NCBI GenBank assembly: GCA_033852115.1
Contig: JAWSVE010000003.1
Location: forward strand, 124,001 to 188,000
Source: JAWSVE01 sp033852115
GTDB lineage: Bacteria > Pseudomonadota > Gammaproteobacteria > Pseudomonadales > Cellvibrionaceae
Length of the DNA: 64,000 nt
Reading direction: 5' to 3'
Below are positions 18,458 through 27,709 of the stretch, piece by piece (positions within the stretch are counted from its first letter, which is position 1; each line of letters opens with the position of its first letter). The notes beneath the pieces are model-generated. The model had not been told where the DNA came from and searched no databases. It worked only from the letters and a program-made list of their open reading frames with translations. Both the position numbers and the translations under genes were made by a program.

Positions 18458-20194
18458 TTAAGCTGTTTCGCTTTGGTCTACCGACTCTCCGTGCTTCACA
18501 TCTGATGTGCGAGCATATTCTTCCTCTTGGAGGATTCGCCACATCACCTTCCCACTACCGGACTTTGGAAGCGCATCGACAAACTCAACCATTTTAGGCG
18601 TCTTGTAGGCAGCCATATGCTCCTTGGACCAGTTGATAATATCTTGTTCGGTCACTTTACCTTTTGAGGCCCCCATAAGAACCACGACAGCTTTCACCGT
18701 TTCACCTCGGTATGGGTCTTTACTGCCAATAATACAGGCTTCCTGCACATCTGGATGGTGATACAACAGCGCCTCAACTTCCGCAGGCCACACTTTAAAA
18801 CCAGACGCATTAATCATGCGCTTTAAGCGGTCAGTTATGAAAAAGTATCCCTCTTCATCGATGCGCCCAAGATCTCCGGTACGGAAGAATGTTCGGCCAT
18901 CAAACTCAATCATGACCTCTTTTGTTGCTTCTTCATTTCTCCAGTAGCCCTTCATCACTTGCGGACCACAAACAATGATCTCACCGGTTTCACCCTGTGC
19001 AACTTCTTCCAGCGTATTAGGATCGACAATAGCCGCATCGGTACCAAAGGTTGGAATGCCGAGACACTGGCGCTTAGGACGATAGGCAGGGTTGGTGTGA
19101 GTAGGCGCGATGGTTTCGGATAAACCGTAGCCCTCAAGGAAATTTAAACCAAAGGTATCTTTAACCTTCTTCGCGACAGCTTCAGGCATCGCTGCCCCGC
19201 CGCCACCGATGTATCTCAGGGAGGTGAGATCAAACTTTTCAATATTAGGACTACCAAACAAATCGATGATCATCGTCGGAATAGCTGTCCAGTGCGACAC
19301 CTTATAGCGTGATACGTAGCTACCCGCTACTTCGCGATCCCAGCGCGGTAACATCACCACGGTAGCACCGCAATAAATCGTCGCATTCATGCCGTACTGC
19401 ATACCCGTAACGTGGAATAACGGCAACACAGACAGTGACACTGCTTCAGCAGTCAAGCTGTTTGCATTAACACCAACCAGGACGGTATGCATGATCGTTT
19501 CATGAGTATGCATGCACCCTTTGGGGAAACCTGTTGTACCCGATGTGTAAGGCATAACCGCCAAATCAGTCACCTGTGCAGTGTGAGGCCCAGGCTGATG
19601 GGCAGCGCCTAGCGCGTCTTTCCAGCTCGCTACGCCTTCAGGCGCTTGATAGTCAGCCAGCATCAGCGGCTGCATAACAGCAGGAGGCGCGTCTTCAGGG
19701 TGAGGATATTCAGCGGGTAAATAATCTGCGTAATTCGCCGCTAGGATATGAGTCAGTTGCTGCTCGGCTGGCAACTTCGCACTAGCCGCTTGCGCATATT
19801 CCACCAATTCAGATGCGGCAATAGCAACCTTGGCATCGGTATCTGAAATGTAGTGCTCGAACTCTTCTTCCCGGTTCATTGGGTTAACGGGAATGACCAC
19901 AGCGTCTGCACGTAAAATTGCATAATAGGTGATAATGAACTGCGGGCTATTTTGCATATAGAGCAGTACACGATCCCCCTTCGCAACACCAGCTGCCTGC
20001 TGTAACCAGCCAGCTAATGCATCAACTTCTTGGTGAAGCTGAGTATAAGAAATGTCGTTACCAAAAAATTTTATCGCCGTACGATCGGGGTAACGGCGAG
20101 TAGTAATGTCCAAGTTCTCCCAAATAGTTACTTTCGGTAATTCAATATTGCGAGCAAGGTGCTTTGGCCAAAAATCTAGATAGCGTTTATCCAC
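18458..20194 (-). CDS. Fatty-acid-CoA ligase (AMP-binding)
   Basis: This 578-residue adenylate-forming enzyme carries the P-loop YTSGTTGFPKGCMHTH, the adenine-binding GYGLSETIAPTH, the hinge TGDLGRIDEEGYFFITDRLKRMI and the C-terminal lysine region LPKSGSGKVMWRIL. It activates a carboxylic acid with ATP and links it to CoA. Overall similarity is to medium/long-chain fatty acyl-CoA synthetases, but chain length cannot be fixed from sequence. No signal peptide is present. It is monocistronic. The 528-bp gap upstream (20195-20722) holds one notable palindrome at 20596 and otherwise nothing clear. Confidence 0.88.
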   Translation of the reverse strand: MDKRYLDFWPKHLARNIELPKVTIWENLDITTRRYPDRTAIKFFGNDISYTQLHQEVDALAGWLQQAAGVAKGDRVLLYMQNSPQFIITYYAILRADAVVIPVNPMNREEEFEHYISDTDAKVAIAASELVEYAQAASAKLPAEQQLTHILAANYADYLPAEYPHPEDAPPAVMQPLMLADYQAPEGVASWKDALGAAHQPGPHTAQVTDLAVMPYTSGTTGFPKGCMHTHETIMHTVLVGVNANSLTAEAVSLSVLPLFHVTGMQYGMNATIYCGATVVMLPRWDREVAGSYVSRYKVSHWTAIPTMIIDLFGSPNIEKFDLTSLRYIGGGGAAMPEAVAKKVKDTFGLNFLEGYGLSETIAPTHTNPAYRPKRQCLGIPTFGTDAAIVDPNTLEEVAQGETGEIIVCGPQVMKGYWRNEEATKEVMIEFDGRTFFRTGDLGRIDEEGYFFITDRLKRMINASGFKVWPAEVEALLYHHPDVQEACIIGSKDPYRGETVKAVVVLMGASKGKVTEQDIINWSKEHMAAYKTPKMVEFVDALPKSGSGKVMWRILQEEEYARTSDVKHGESVDQSETA

Positions 20195-20595
20195 CGTGTA
20201 ATTCTCCGTCAGGTATCAGGTAGCGCGAGCATTAAACGCTCGTTCATAGGTTGAATTCAGTCATTTTGTTAGCCCGTTTCGCTGACGGGCTTTATTCCGC
20301 GACCACTCTCTCTAATTATTCACGCACGCATAGGTTGAACTAAGTTCAGACACGCATGCAGCTGACGCCCTTGGCGGAGTGCACCTTGGGATACTTGCCG
20401 CCACAGGCCGCGGGGGCGCGCATTTTACCCTAAATCAGACTCATATCCAAAGCCAGAAGCGGCAACTGCAGGGTAAAGGAGAATCAAGAAAAACCGGAGA
20501 ATGGGAGTGTTTGAGGCATAATTGAACAATGAGTCGTCAGTTTCATTAAACAATGTGAGAAACGACCAATAGAGTGTGTCACCTTCGAACTAGAC

Positions 20596-20609
20596 TGTTC
20601 CATGGAACA
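20596..20609. promoter_or_regulatory. 14-bp perfect palindrome, possible operator
   Basis: TGTTCCATGGAACA is a perfect dyad 114 bp before the exported methyltransferase-like gene. It may be a dimeric repressor site; no regulator is identified. Confidence 0.25.
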
Positions 20610-20722
20610 CTATGACCGCCTTCTAGTCTTAGCCATTTTGAAATACCATTTTGTCGCAACAAAATAGGCAGACCCCAATGATTTTTAACAATAACAACGC
20701 ATCCACCATTCGGAGCTCAATG

Positions 20723-21505
20723 ATGAAGTCACACAGAACCTCCCAGCACAAAGCGCTCGCCAAAACATTACCTTTAGCCCTATTGATGGCTAGTTCGATA
20801 GTAGGCAAGGCCACAGCCAGCGAGTTAAAACCTCTGCTCACTCAAGCGCAGCAAAGCGAGATACGCACAGACGCGGAAAAGGCGCGGGACGACAACAGAA
20901 AACCCGTTGAGACACTGGCGTTTTTTGGTCTCCAACCCGATATGAAGGTACTTGAGCTTGTGCCCGGTGGCGGCTGGTACACGAAATTGTTAGCGCCGGT
21001 ACTCAGAGACAATGGCCAACTGTTTGTAGCAATCGGGACAGGTAGGATTGAAGAGAACCTACTCGACAAACCAGGCTTCGAAAAAGTCAGCGTTGTCAAC
21101 GTCGACAGTAACCTATCGCGCAGCGAAGGACGACGCACCGATGGTACACACATGTCTTTTGATGTCGACAACCTGGATATGGTCTTAACCTTCCGAAACC
21201 TTCACAACTTTGAAGAAGGCGGTCGACGGGCAATTAATAAGGCTTCATTTGATGCATTGAAGCCTGGCGGTCTATATGGCGTAGTTGACCATACACGCCG
21301 ACACATGGAACCAGAGAACGGTGAAAACCGACGCCGAATGGACCCCGTAAGAATGATCAAAGAAATCGAATCTGTGGGCTTTGAATTCGTCGATTTCTCT
21401 GAAATCCATTACCGCCCTAGTGATGCGCTTGAGCTAGAGCTCAGGCACGAAGCCGTGGCCGGAAAAACGGATAGGTTTACGCTTCTATTCAAAAAACCTA
21501 ATTAA
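20723..21505 (+). CDS. Exported SAM-methyltransferase-like protein
   Basis: The product is 260 residues from the ATG at 20723; another ATG directly precedes it. GGAG lies at a good distance upstream. The open frame to 20651 is less likely. A basic start plus LAKTLPLALLMASSIVGKATAS looks like a Sec signal peptide, which is unusual for a methyltransferase. The mature part has a Rossmann SAM loop (DMKVLELVPGGGWYTKLLAPVL), an acidic second strand region, VLTFRNLHNF and LKPGGLYGVVDHT. It resembles the predicted methyltransferases of the COG4798 type. The substrate, and how SAM would be supplied outside the cytoplasm, are unknown. Confidence 0.75.
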   Translation: MKSHRTSQHKALAKTLPLALLMASSIVGKATASELKPLLTQAQQSEIRTDAEKARDDNRKPVETLAFFGLQPDMKVLELVPGGGWYTKLLAPVLRDNGQLFVAIGTGRIEENLLDKPGFEKVSVVNVDSNLSRSEGRRTDGTHMSFDVDNLDMVLTFRNLHNFEEGGRRAINKASFDALKPGGLYGVVDHTRRHMEPENGENRRRMDPVRMIKEIESVGFEFVDFSEIHYRPSDALELELRHEAVAGKTDRFTLLFKKPN

Positions 21506-21573
21506 TTCAATTAAATAGAAGCAACTTCTAGAAGTTACTTGCAATATCAACTATTGCAAAAAATATAATTGAT

Positions 21574-21610
21574 AGCTTCACTGTGTCGATTTTATAGGCA
21601 CAGTGGAGCT
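21574..21610. terminator. Probable terminator, methyltransferase gene / kinase operon
   Basis: A 12-bp near-perfect stem (AGCTTCACTGTG with CACAGTGGAGCT) closes a 13-nt loop and is followed by GTTTTA. It sits between two convergent genes. Confidence 0.5.
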
Positions 21611-21637
21611 GTTTTAGTCAATTACAATCAAGCGCCT

Positions 21638-23770
21638 TTATTGACTAATCGACTCGACATAGGCTTCCAAACGGCCTAGCGCTTTCTCTGCAACGTCTAC
21701 TACATCGCGCTTTGCTGCATCTTCAAGTAACGCGCAAATATCCGTAATCTCCGGTAACCCAAAAGCTCGGCCTGTACCCTTTAACTTGTGAGATTCTTGA
21801 GCAACGATGGCAAAATTGCCCTCTGACATCGCTTGTCTGATATCTCTCACCGCGCCTGGGAGGCTCGCCCGGTAGTTAGCCTTCAACTTCTCAAATCGAT
21901 CTTCCTTACGGGCTTCTTTTGTTACTGTCTCTTTTAAAGATTTTCCAGTTGGCTGTTTTTCGCTTGGCGATGTGGCTGAGGAGTGAGCCATGGGCGGCGG
22001 ATCATTTTCCGCATCCGCGTCGTTAAAGTCGGACAAATAATGCGCTAAACAGGCATTTAAGTGGTTTCGGTTAATGGGTTTCGAAAGCACATCGTCAAAG
22101 CCATTAGCCAAATACCGCGCTTGATCTTCCTTCATCACATTCGCCGTTAACGCTACGATCGGCAGCTTGTGCCCCCTATTTCTTGCCTCTGCAGTGGCCT
22201 TTTCGCCATCTAGAACAGGCATTTGAATATCCATAAGTAGCAAATCAAACGGCTCAAAATCTAAGGCAGCTAGCGCTTCTGCGCCATTGTCAGCAAATTG
22301 GTAACCAAGATTGAGTTTATCTAGGTAATAGCTTAAAAGTTGTTGGTTATCGGTATTGTCCTCAGCAATCAACACTTTTCCTTCAATAATCGGTGGAATA
22401 TAGTGATCCGGATTTGCTGGTTCCTGTATTGCCAACTCAGAATCCTGAAGGTGATTCCCACCATGCTTACCTGTCGATAAAGTGACCACAAAATCACTAC
22501 CAAGCCCTTCCTGGCTGGTAAAAGAAATACCACCACCTAATGCTTCGGCAAGTCGTCGGCAAATATAGAGCCCTAACCCACTCCCCCCATATACCCTAGA
22601 GGTAGAGCTATCGGCTTGAACAAATGGCTGCAACACCTTGTCATGCTGCGCTTCTGGGATGCCGACCCCCGTATCCTTCACCGAAATACTGATCAGATCA
22701 TCTGAGTGATCAAAACTCGCTCTAACAAAAACGCCTCCTGTTTGAGTGAATTTGATGGCATTCGCGCAAAGGTTCGTCACGATTTGTTTAAATCGAACCG
22801 GATCACCGACTATTTCAAACGGAAAGGGGTACTCAACGTTAACCGTAAACACAAGCCCCTTTTCTTTTGCCAACAGAGAGACAATATTTTTGACTTCGTT
22901 AATTGCATTAATCGGTGAGAAAATAATGTGTTCTACTTCAAGCTTGTCTGCTTCAATTTTTGACACATCCAATACGTCATTGATAACTTGTAAAAGATGT
23001 TTAGCACTGCGCTCTACAACGGAAATTTGGGATTGAATAACACCAATTCCGAGGTCCACGTCACTAATTTCTTCAAGCCCCTCAGCCGCCAACTCCGTAT
23101 TACCGATTATCGCGGTTAAAGGCGTTCTAATTTCGTGACTCATGGTAGACAAAAAACTGGACTTGGCCTGATTTGCACTCTCAGCCGATTCTTTGGCAGC
23201 CCGCAGCTCCGCCGTTCTTGATTCAACCAGCGCCTCTAATTCTTGCGAATAGCCACTCAGCTGTTGTGTGAGTTGCAGCGTTTGCAATTGATACGCGCTT
23301 TGCGTAAGCACGACCGATAGAAGTTTACAGGCTATTTCACTAAGCTGATCTTTGCCTCCGTACACATTCCCAATGAAAACACCTAATACATCTTGGCGCG
23401 TAGTTAGCGCATGAAGGACCTGAACAGTTCCGCCTTTTTCTTCAGGATAAGTAATAATTGGTCTATTCTGTTGCAACGCCAAGCTAAACGTTCCACCCTC
23501 TATATGACTTTCGACCGATTTCGACAAATTGTCAGCGGTGGTGTTATCTCCAGTGTGAACAGCCAGATTAAACGAAAAGTCTTCGGGACTTTGTAATAGG
23601 AAACCGGCTTCGGCAAAGTCGATGACTTGACGAATCTGGGTAATAACTGCATGAAGCAAATCATCTTGCGACATCGAGTTTTGCGAATGTTGCAAAAAGT
23701 ACACAGGCGTAATAATCGCATCTAACTGATCGATAACCCCTTGAACATTCACACTCGGCATATTCTTCAT
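21638..23770 (-). CDS. Hybrid sensor histidine kinase (HisKA-HATPase-REC-Hpt)
   Basis: This 710-residue soluble hybrid kinase has no membrane segment. An N-terminal GAF-like sensory region (about 20-160) and a coiled coil (165-200) lead into HisKA with phospho-His212 in STMSHEIRTPLTAIIGN. The HATPase follows (NLCANAIKFT; DTGVGIP; GSGLGLYICRRL). A receiver with LLMDIQMPVLDGE comes next, and finally an Hpt domain with SHKLKGTGRAFG near residue 650. This is a full four-step phosphorelay in one chain (ArcB/BarA-like order). It is the last gene of an operon with an HDOD protein, a small protein and a response regulator. Confidence 0.93.
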   Translation of the reverse strand: MKNMPSVNVQGVIDQLDAIITPVYFLQHSQNSMSQDDLLHAVITQIRQVIDFAEAGFLLQSPEDFSFNLAVHTGDNTTADNLSKSVESHIEGGTFSLALQQNRPIITYPEEKGGTVQVLHALTTRQDVLGVFIGNVYGGKDQLSEIACKLLSVVLTQSAYQLQTLQLTQQLSGYSQELEALVESRTAELRAAKESAESANQAKSSFLSTMSHEIRTPLTAIIGNTELAAEGLEEISDVDLGIGVIQSQISVVERSAKHLLQVINDVLDVSKIEADKLEVEHIIFSPINAINEVKNIVSLLAKEKGLVFTVNVEYPFPFEIVGDPVRFKQIVTNLCANAIKFTQTGGVFVRASFDHSDDLISISVKDTGVGIPEAQHDKVLQPFVQADSSTSRVYGGSGLGLYICRRLAEALGGGISFTSQEGLGSDFVVTLSTGKHGGNHLQDSELAIQEPANPDHYIPPIIEGKVLIAEDNTDNQQLLSYYLDKLNLGYQFADNGAEALAALDFEPFDLLLMDIQMPVLDGEKATAEARNRGHKLPIVALTANVMKEDQARYLANGFDDVLSKPINRNHLNACLAHYLSDFNDADAENDPPPMAHSSATSPSEKQPTGKSLKETVTKEARKEDRFEKLKANYRASLPGAVRDIRQAMSEGNFAIVAQESHKLKGTGRAFGLPEITDICALLEDAAKRDVVDVAEKALGRLEAYVESISQ

Positions 23771-23776
23771 CGGAAA

Positions 23777-24625
23777 CTATTCAGCCAACACAAATTGCAC
23801 AGCATCATCGTATTGGTCTACCGCCATATCAATAATGCTAGAAATTTCCTGATTCGGAATATCGAGCGTTTTCCAAGCTTGAATTGATATAGGCGGCACC
23901 AACGTTTGACCACTAGTCCCTAGTTCTAGTGCATTCGCAACTGAGTCGGCCACATGTATGATGGTTGCATCCAACGTAAACTGGCGCGCTGAGCGTGGTG
24001 AGTGGTGATAACTGATTGATTCGACCAAACGAGGAGACAACCGCCAGAAATCCAACAAACGCCCTCCTAGCTTGGCATGGTTGAAACCAAAGATTTCTTT
24101 TTCTGCAACATGCAATAATTCACTGTTTTGCCGCGCAAGATGGAAAGCTTCTGCCATTTGCTTAGGCTTTTCCATTAAAAACACCAGCCTGCCGATGTCA
24201 TGTAAAAGACCAGCTACAAAGAACCGTTCTATATTAGTTTCTTTCCTCGCTGCGGCTATGTTTCGGGCAACAACACCACAAGCAATACTGTGACGCCAGA
24301 ACGATTCCATATTGATAATATTATCTGGGATGTTACTAAATACGCGCAATACCGAGCAGGCAAGGACCAAATCACGAAGTTGTTGCGTACCGAGCACCGT
24401 AATCGCCTGATTAACAGCCTCAACCTTGGCCGCAAAACTATAGAAAGCACTATTCGCGAGTCGTAGTAATTTTGATGTTAATGCTGGGTCTTCTTCGATA
24501 ATTTTACCAAGTGCGGCAACAGAAGAATGATTGTCATTGAGAGTTTCTTCCACCAGTAGATAAATCTGAGGCAGTGAAGCAACCTTTAGAACGCGCTTAA
24601 CGATGTCATCAACAGCATCAGTCAT
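23777..24625 (-). CDS. HDOD-domain signalling protein
   Basis: This 282-residue protein is made almost wholly of an HDOD domain. LLRLANSAFYSFAAKVEAVNQAITVLGTQQLRDLVLACS and FFVAGLLHDIGRLVFLMEKP are the family blocks. The metal-binding histidines are only partly kept (LLHDIGRL; YHHSPR), so it may be a regulator rather than a phosphohydrolase. HDOD proteins usually act in signalling with histidine kinases or c-di-GMP. Its start overlaps the preceding gene by 8 bp and its stop lies 6 bp before the kinase gene, which indicates tight co-translation. Confidence 0.88.
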   Translation of the reverse strand: MTDAVDDIVKRVLKVASLPQIYLLVEETLNDNHSSVAALGKIIEEDPALTSKLLRLANSAFYSFAAKVEAVNQAITVLGTQQLRDLVLACSVLRVFSNIPDNIINMESFWRHSIACGVVARNIAAARKETNIERFFVAGLLHDIGRLVFLMEKPKQMAEAFHLARQNSELLHVAEKEIFGFNHAKLGGRLLDFWRLSPRLVESISYHHSPRSARQFTLDATIIHVADSVANALELGTSGQTLVPPISIQAWKTLDIPNQEISSIIDMAVDQYDDAVQFVLAE

Positions 24626-24962
24626 TGAGCTTTTCCTGCGATTTTTTCAAAGCGAAATGGCTTATCGCATACTCAAAAATACTGCGCATCGGCTCTTCTG
24701 AGATATCAGTTTTTACAAATCTATGCTGTATCATTCGCTTTGCAGCGGCTAGATCTTCTTCCGAAAGGTTCACTGCGGTATTCCCCGCGCCGTCCCCCTC
24801 TCCTTCAACCTTAATCGTATTAACACCCCAGGTTTTCAACACACGAATGGTTTTTTCACTTAATTCAGCACCGGCCCCAAGTAAAAGCTGACCAGCAGGC
24901 GCTCGCACATCCTCCTCTACAATCATTCCAGGCTCAACTTGAGAAACAGTTAATTTACCCAT
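24618..24962 (-). CDS. Small protein of a signalling operon
   Basis: This 114-residue protein begins MGKLTVSQVEPGMIVEEDVRAPAGQLLLGAGAELSEKTIRVLKTWGVNTIKVEGE. That pattern resembles the short beta-rich segment often found before HD-GYP or HDOD phosphodiesterase domains. The C-terminal half is helical (MIQHRFVKTDISEEPMRSIFEYAISHFALKKSQ). I do not recognise a named family. Genetic coupling to the HDOD gene (8-bp overlap) suggests it is a separated regulatory domain of that protein. Confidence 0.75.
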   Translation of the reverse strand: MGKLTVSQVEPGMIVEEDVRAPAGQLLLGAGAELSEKTIRVLKTWGVNTIKVEGEGDGAGNTAVNLSEEDLAAAKRMIQHRFVKTDISEEPMRSIFEYAISHFALKKSQEKLND

Positions 24963-24986
24963 TGTGGTTACTCTTATCAGGCAAAG

Positions 24987-26153
24987 TTACAGCAAATCTC
25001 GTAATTGCTCGATGTACTCATCGAATTGTCGAGAGACTTCATAGAGTTGTTCACCAGACATATCTGCTGCATTGGATGCGCGTTCAATACAATCGAACAA
25101 CTTGTTCTCTTGCGACTCTGGCAATCCCATAAACTCGACTTCTGATCGAACCTGCTGCAATTCTTTTTCGACACTTGAAATCATATTGCTGACTTCTTGG
25201 CCGAGTAGATGTTTGACTTCAAAAAAGTCGCCGGTTAGCTGCTGTACGGTATCTATTAATTTATCCTTAGTCGTTAAACGCGCTGTAGAAGAGATTTTTT
25301 GAACACAGGTTGAGGCAGCCTTTAACAACAATGGTAAGTTGTCTGTAATTCTTCCGCGGTCCATTTTATCTTGAGGTAGGTTTTTGACTAAAACACTGAC
25401 AGGATGTTGGTTGAACTGGACGAGGTCATCGTGCTCATAGATCCTTCCACTCTCTTGGAGCATCACCAATGTTTCCAATTCCATTGGCGGACAAGGCCCA
25501 TCAGTGCTCCAAAAAATGGGCTCTTCTGTATTTGAAATACACACTGCCACTTTTAGTTGCGCGAGTTCATCGCACGCCTCGACGATAGCGGACGCTATGC
25601 TCCCCTCATCGGTCAACTCAAGCGCATGATCTACAAATCGCATCATCAAGCCCATATCGCTGCTTTGAGCCATCGCAGAACTAAAGGCCACGGCGGCCGA
25701 CCGCCCCTCAACAGCCAACTTTTTCACTTCAGCTTGCTGATTAAAGAGGTTTTCCACTTTCGACAGTAACTCACCGGGTTCGAAAGGTTTGACGATGTAA
25801 TCTTGCGCGCCCGCCATGTAGCCGGCGAGGCGCTCGTCTTTAGAATCACGCGCAGAAATAAACATCACCGGAATATTGGGTACCATCTCGCGCAGGTCAC
25901 GGCATACACCAAGACCGTCTTTGTAAGGCATTGAAACATCAAGGAGGATTAGATCAACATCTTGACCTTTGCCTTTGCGAAAGTACTCAAGACACAAAAT
26001 TCCGTCCTGCAAGGTATCAACCAAATAGATTTCATCCAAGAAGACCTTAACAAGCTCGAGAAAATGGGGATCATCATCAACCACCAATATCTTTTTCAAC
26101 TGGGCACGGCCCTGTAGATTAGGGTCATTGCTTTCTGAATTAAGTGACTCCAC
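24987..26153 (-). CDS. Response regulator with long C-terminal output region
   Basis: I place the start at the GTG (26153), 9 bp after a perfect GGAGG. An upstream in-frame GTG at 26177 overlaps that site. The N-terminal receiver (LKKILVVDDDPHF, LILLDVSMPYKDG, FISARD, IVKPFEPGELL) is complete with acidic pocket, Asp and Lys. The remaining 250 residues hold a predicted helical region and a GAF-like part (AQLKVAVCISNTEEPIFWSTDG). A coiled-coil end (VKHLLGQEVSNMISSVEKELQQVRSEVEFMG) recalls chemotaxis phosphatases. No DNA-binding domain is seen. It is the first gene of the four-gene signalling operon and probably receives phosphate from the hybrid kinase. Confidence 0.85.
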   Translation of the reverse strand: MESLNSESNDPNLQGRAQLKKILVVDDDPHFLELVKVFLDEIYLVDTLQDGILCLEYFRKGKGQDVDLILLDVSMPYKDGLGVCRDLREMVPNIPVMFISARDSKDERLAGYMAGAQDYIVKPFEPGELLSKVENLFNQQAEVKKLAVEGRSAAVAFSSAMAQSSDMGLMMRFVDHALELTDEGSIASAIVEACDELAQLKVAVCISNTEEPIFWSTDGPCPPMELETLVMLQESGRIYEHDDLVQFNQHPVSVLVKNLPQDKMDRGRITDNLPLLLKAASTCVQKISSTARLTTKDKLIDTVQQLTGDFFEVKHLLGQEVSNMISSVEKELQQVRSEVEFMGLPESQENKLFDCIERASNAADMSGEQLYEVSRQFDEYIEQLRDLL

Positions 26154-26391
26154 GTACCACGTCCTCCAAATAAACACTCGACGAGTAATCCATTACAGCT
26201 AGCCATCCCCCTTCCTTTGAGTATAGGCAAGGTTTGTCACTTTGAACGCCCGTCTCAACGATCATCAATACGGCGCCAATTTGATACAGTGAAGAAATTA
26301 CTTAAAGACAAAATCTCTAGCAAAAACAATGTATTAACCGTATTATTCCAACCCGTTTGAAACAGATAAAAATAGAGAGGCTGAGAGATCG

Positions 26392-27045
26392 ATGCCGGAT
26401 ATCAAAGAGCTTTTCGAGAACAACGTGAAGTGGGCGTCTGACGTAAGTGCTGAGGACGCAAACTTTTTCTCAACACTCGCACAACAACAATCTCCGGACT
26501 ACCTATGGATTGGATGCTCAGATAGCCGAGTCCCCGCCAATGAGATCGTTGGACTGTTACCTGGGGAGCTATTTGTACATCGCAATATTGCCAATGTCGT
26601 TAGCCATACCGACCTCAACTGTCTGTCAGTAATGAACTATGCCATTGATGTGCTCAAGGTAAAGCACGTTATCGTGTGTGGGCACTATGGTTGTGGTGGC
26701 GTGAGGGCCGCACTAGAACACAACCAGGTTGGAATCGTTGACCACTGGTTGCGCAACATCCGCGACGTCTACTTTAACAATCGAGAACAGTTCAAAGAAG
26801 ATTTAAAGCACATGGAAATAGTCGACACCGATAGCGTCGACCAGCTATGTGAGCTCAATGTCAAACAGCAGGTATATAACGTCGCCCATTCAAATGTGGT
26901 GCAAAATGCTTGGCTTAGGGGGCAGCCTCTAACGATTCACGGCTGGATCTATGGGCTTGAAGACGGGCTATTAAAAAAACTGTCCACGCCGATAAACAGC
27001 ATGGACCAAATCGCAGAGCAATATCGCGTTAACCCTCGCAAATAA
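26392..27045 (+). CDS. can: Beta-class carbonic anhydrase
   Basis: This 217-residue enzyme has the zinc ligands Cys42 and Asp44 in CSDSRVPAN and His98 and Cys101 in GHYGCGGVRAAL, the same positions as E. coli Can. It interconverts CO2 and bicarbonate in the cytosol. Bicarbonate is also the cosubstrate of the cyanase encoded about 11 kb away, though no operon link exists. The gene converges with the HxlR regulator gene, with only 8 bp between stops. Confidence 0.95.
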   Translation: MPDIKELFENNVKWASDVSAEDANFFSTLAQQQSPDYLWIGCSDSRVPANEIVGLLPGELFVHRNIANVVSHTDLNCLSVMNYAIDVLKVKHVIVCGHYGCGGVRAALEHNQVGIVDHWLRNIRDVYFNNREQFKEDLKHMEIVDTDSVDQLCELNVKQQVYNVAHSNVVQNAWLRGQPLTIHGWIYGLEDGLLKKLSTPINSMDQIAEQYRVNPRK

Positions 27046-27053
27046 TTTACCCT

Positions 27054-27530
27054 CTACAACGCCGAGTGCGCTGCTTCGCGGGGAGCAGCGCCAATCACAT
27101 ACTGTGCTTCCCACTCGTCAAGCTCTCGAAGAACATTTGCGACAAACTCTTCCTTCGTCCCCCCCAGCAATGACTCGATTTTGTCCGCCATCTTGGCATT
27201 CTCAGGCATATGTATCAGCGACCATTCACCAATAGCCATTAAGACATGTATCAGATCCCGCCCCTTTGGGGTTAGGAAATAGAGCTTTCGGCGCTTGCTA
27301 TGAGGGTGCGTTACTTCATCAATAATTCCCTGCGCTTTCAGTTTTTGCAATCTGTCACTTAAGATATTGGTCGAAATACCTTCTTCGCCAGAAACAAACT
27401 CGCTGAACTCGTGACGCCCCAAGTAAAGCATGTCACGCACGATCAAAAGGCTCCAATGATCACCAATGACATCAAGCCCACATGCTATGGGACAACTTGT
27501 TCTTTGATTGTGCTCGATCTTACTTACCAT
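27054..27530 (-). CDS. HxlR-family transcriptional regulator
   Basis: This 158-residue winged-helix protein has the family core CPIACGLDVIGDHWSLLIVRDMLYLGRHEFSEF and ISTNILSDRLQKLKAQGIIDEV. Cys13 and Cys17 lie just before the first helix, where HxlR/YodB-type redox sensors carry the reactive thiol. It diverges from a glutathione transferase gene. A 25-bp perfect palindrome between them is the natural operator, suggesting control of the transferase gene and autoregulation. Confidence 0.9.
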   Translation of the reverse strand: MVSKIEHNQRTSCPIACGLDVIGDHWSLLIVRDMLYLGRHEFSEFVSGEEGISTNILSDRLQKLKAQGIIDEVTHPHSKRRKLYFLTPKGRDLIHVLMAIGEWSLIHMPENAKMADKIESLLGGTKEEFVANVLRELDEWEAQYVIGAAPREAAHSAL

Positions 27531-27601
27531 GACGCTCGCTTACCTGGTATCACTCAAAACAAGCGCCTATTGTATCAGGCACATTGAATATGAATCAGCC
27601 C

Positions 27602-27626
27602 TTTAACTTGCATTATGCAAGTTAAA
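27602..27626. promoter_or_regulatory. 25-bp palindromic operator between hxlR-type gene and GST
   Basis: Two perfect 12-bp half sites TTTAACTTGCAT and ATGCAAGTTAAA flank a single T. The site lies 72 bp before the regulator start and 84 bp before the transferase start. Confidence 0.7.
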
Positions 27627-27709
27627 AAGATATAAATCGGCCTCCGAGGCTGAAACTGTAGCCTGCTAAGAACCAACAACTCTTTCACATTCCTAGGTGG
27701 ATTCCAATA

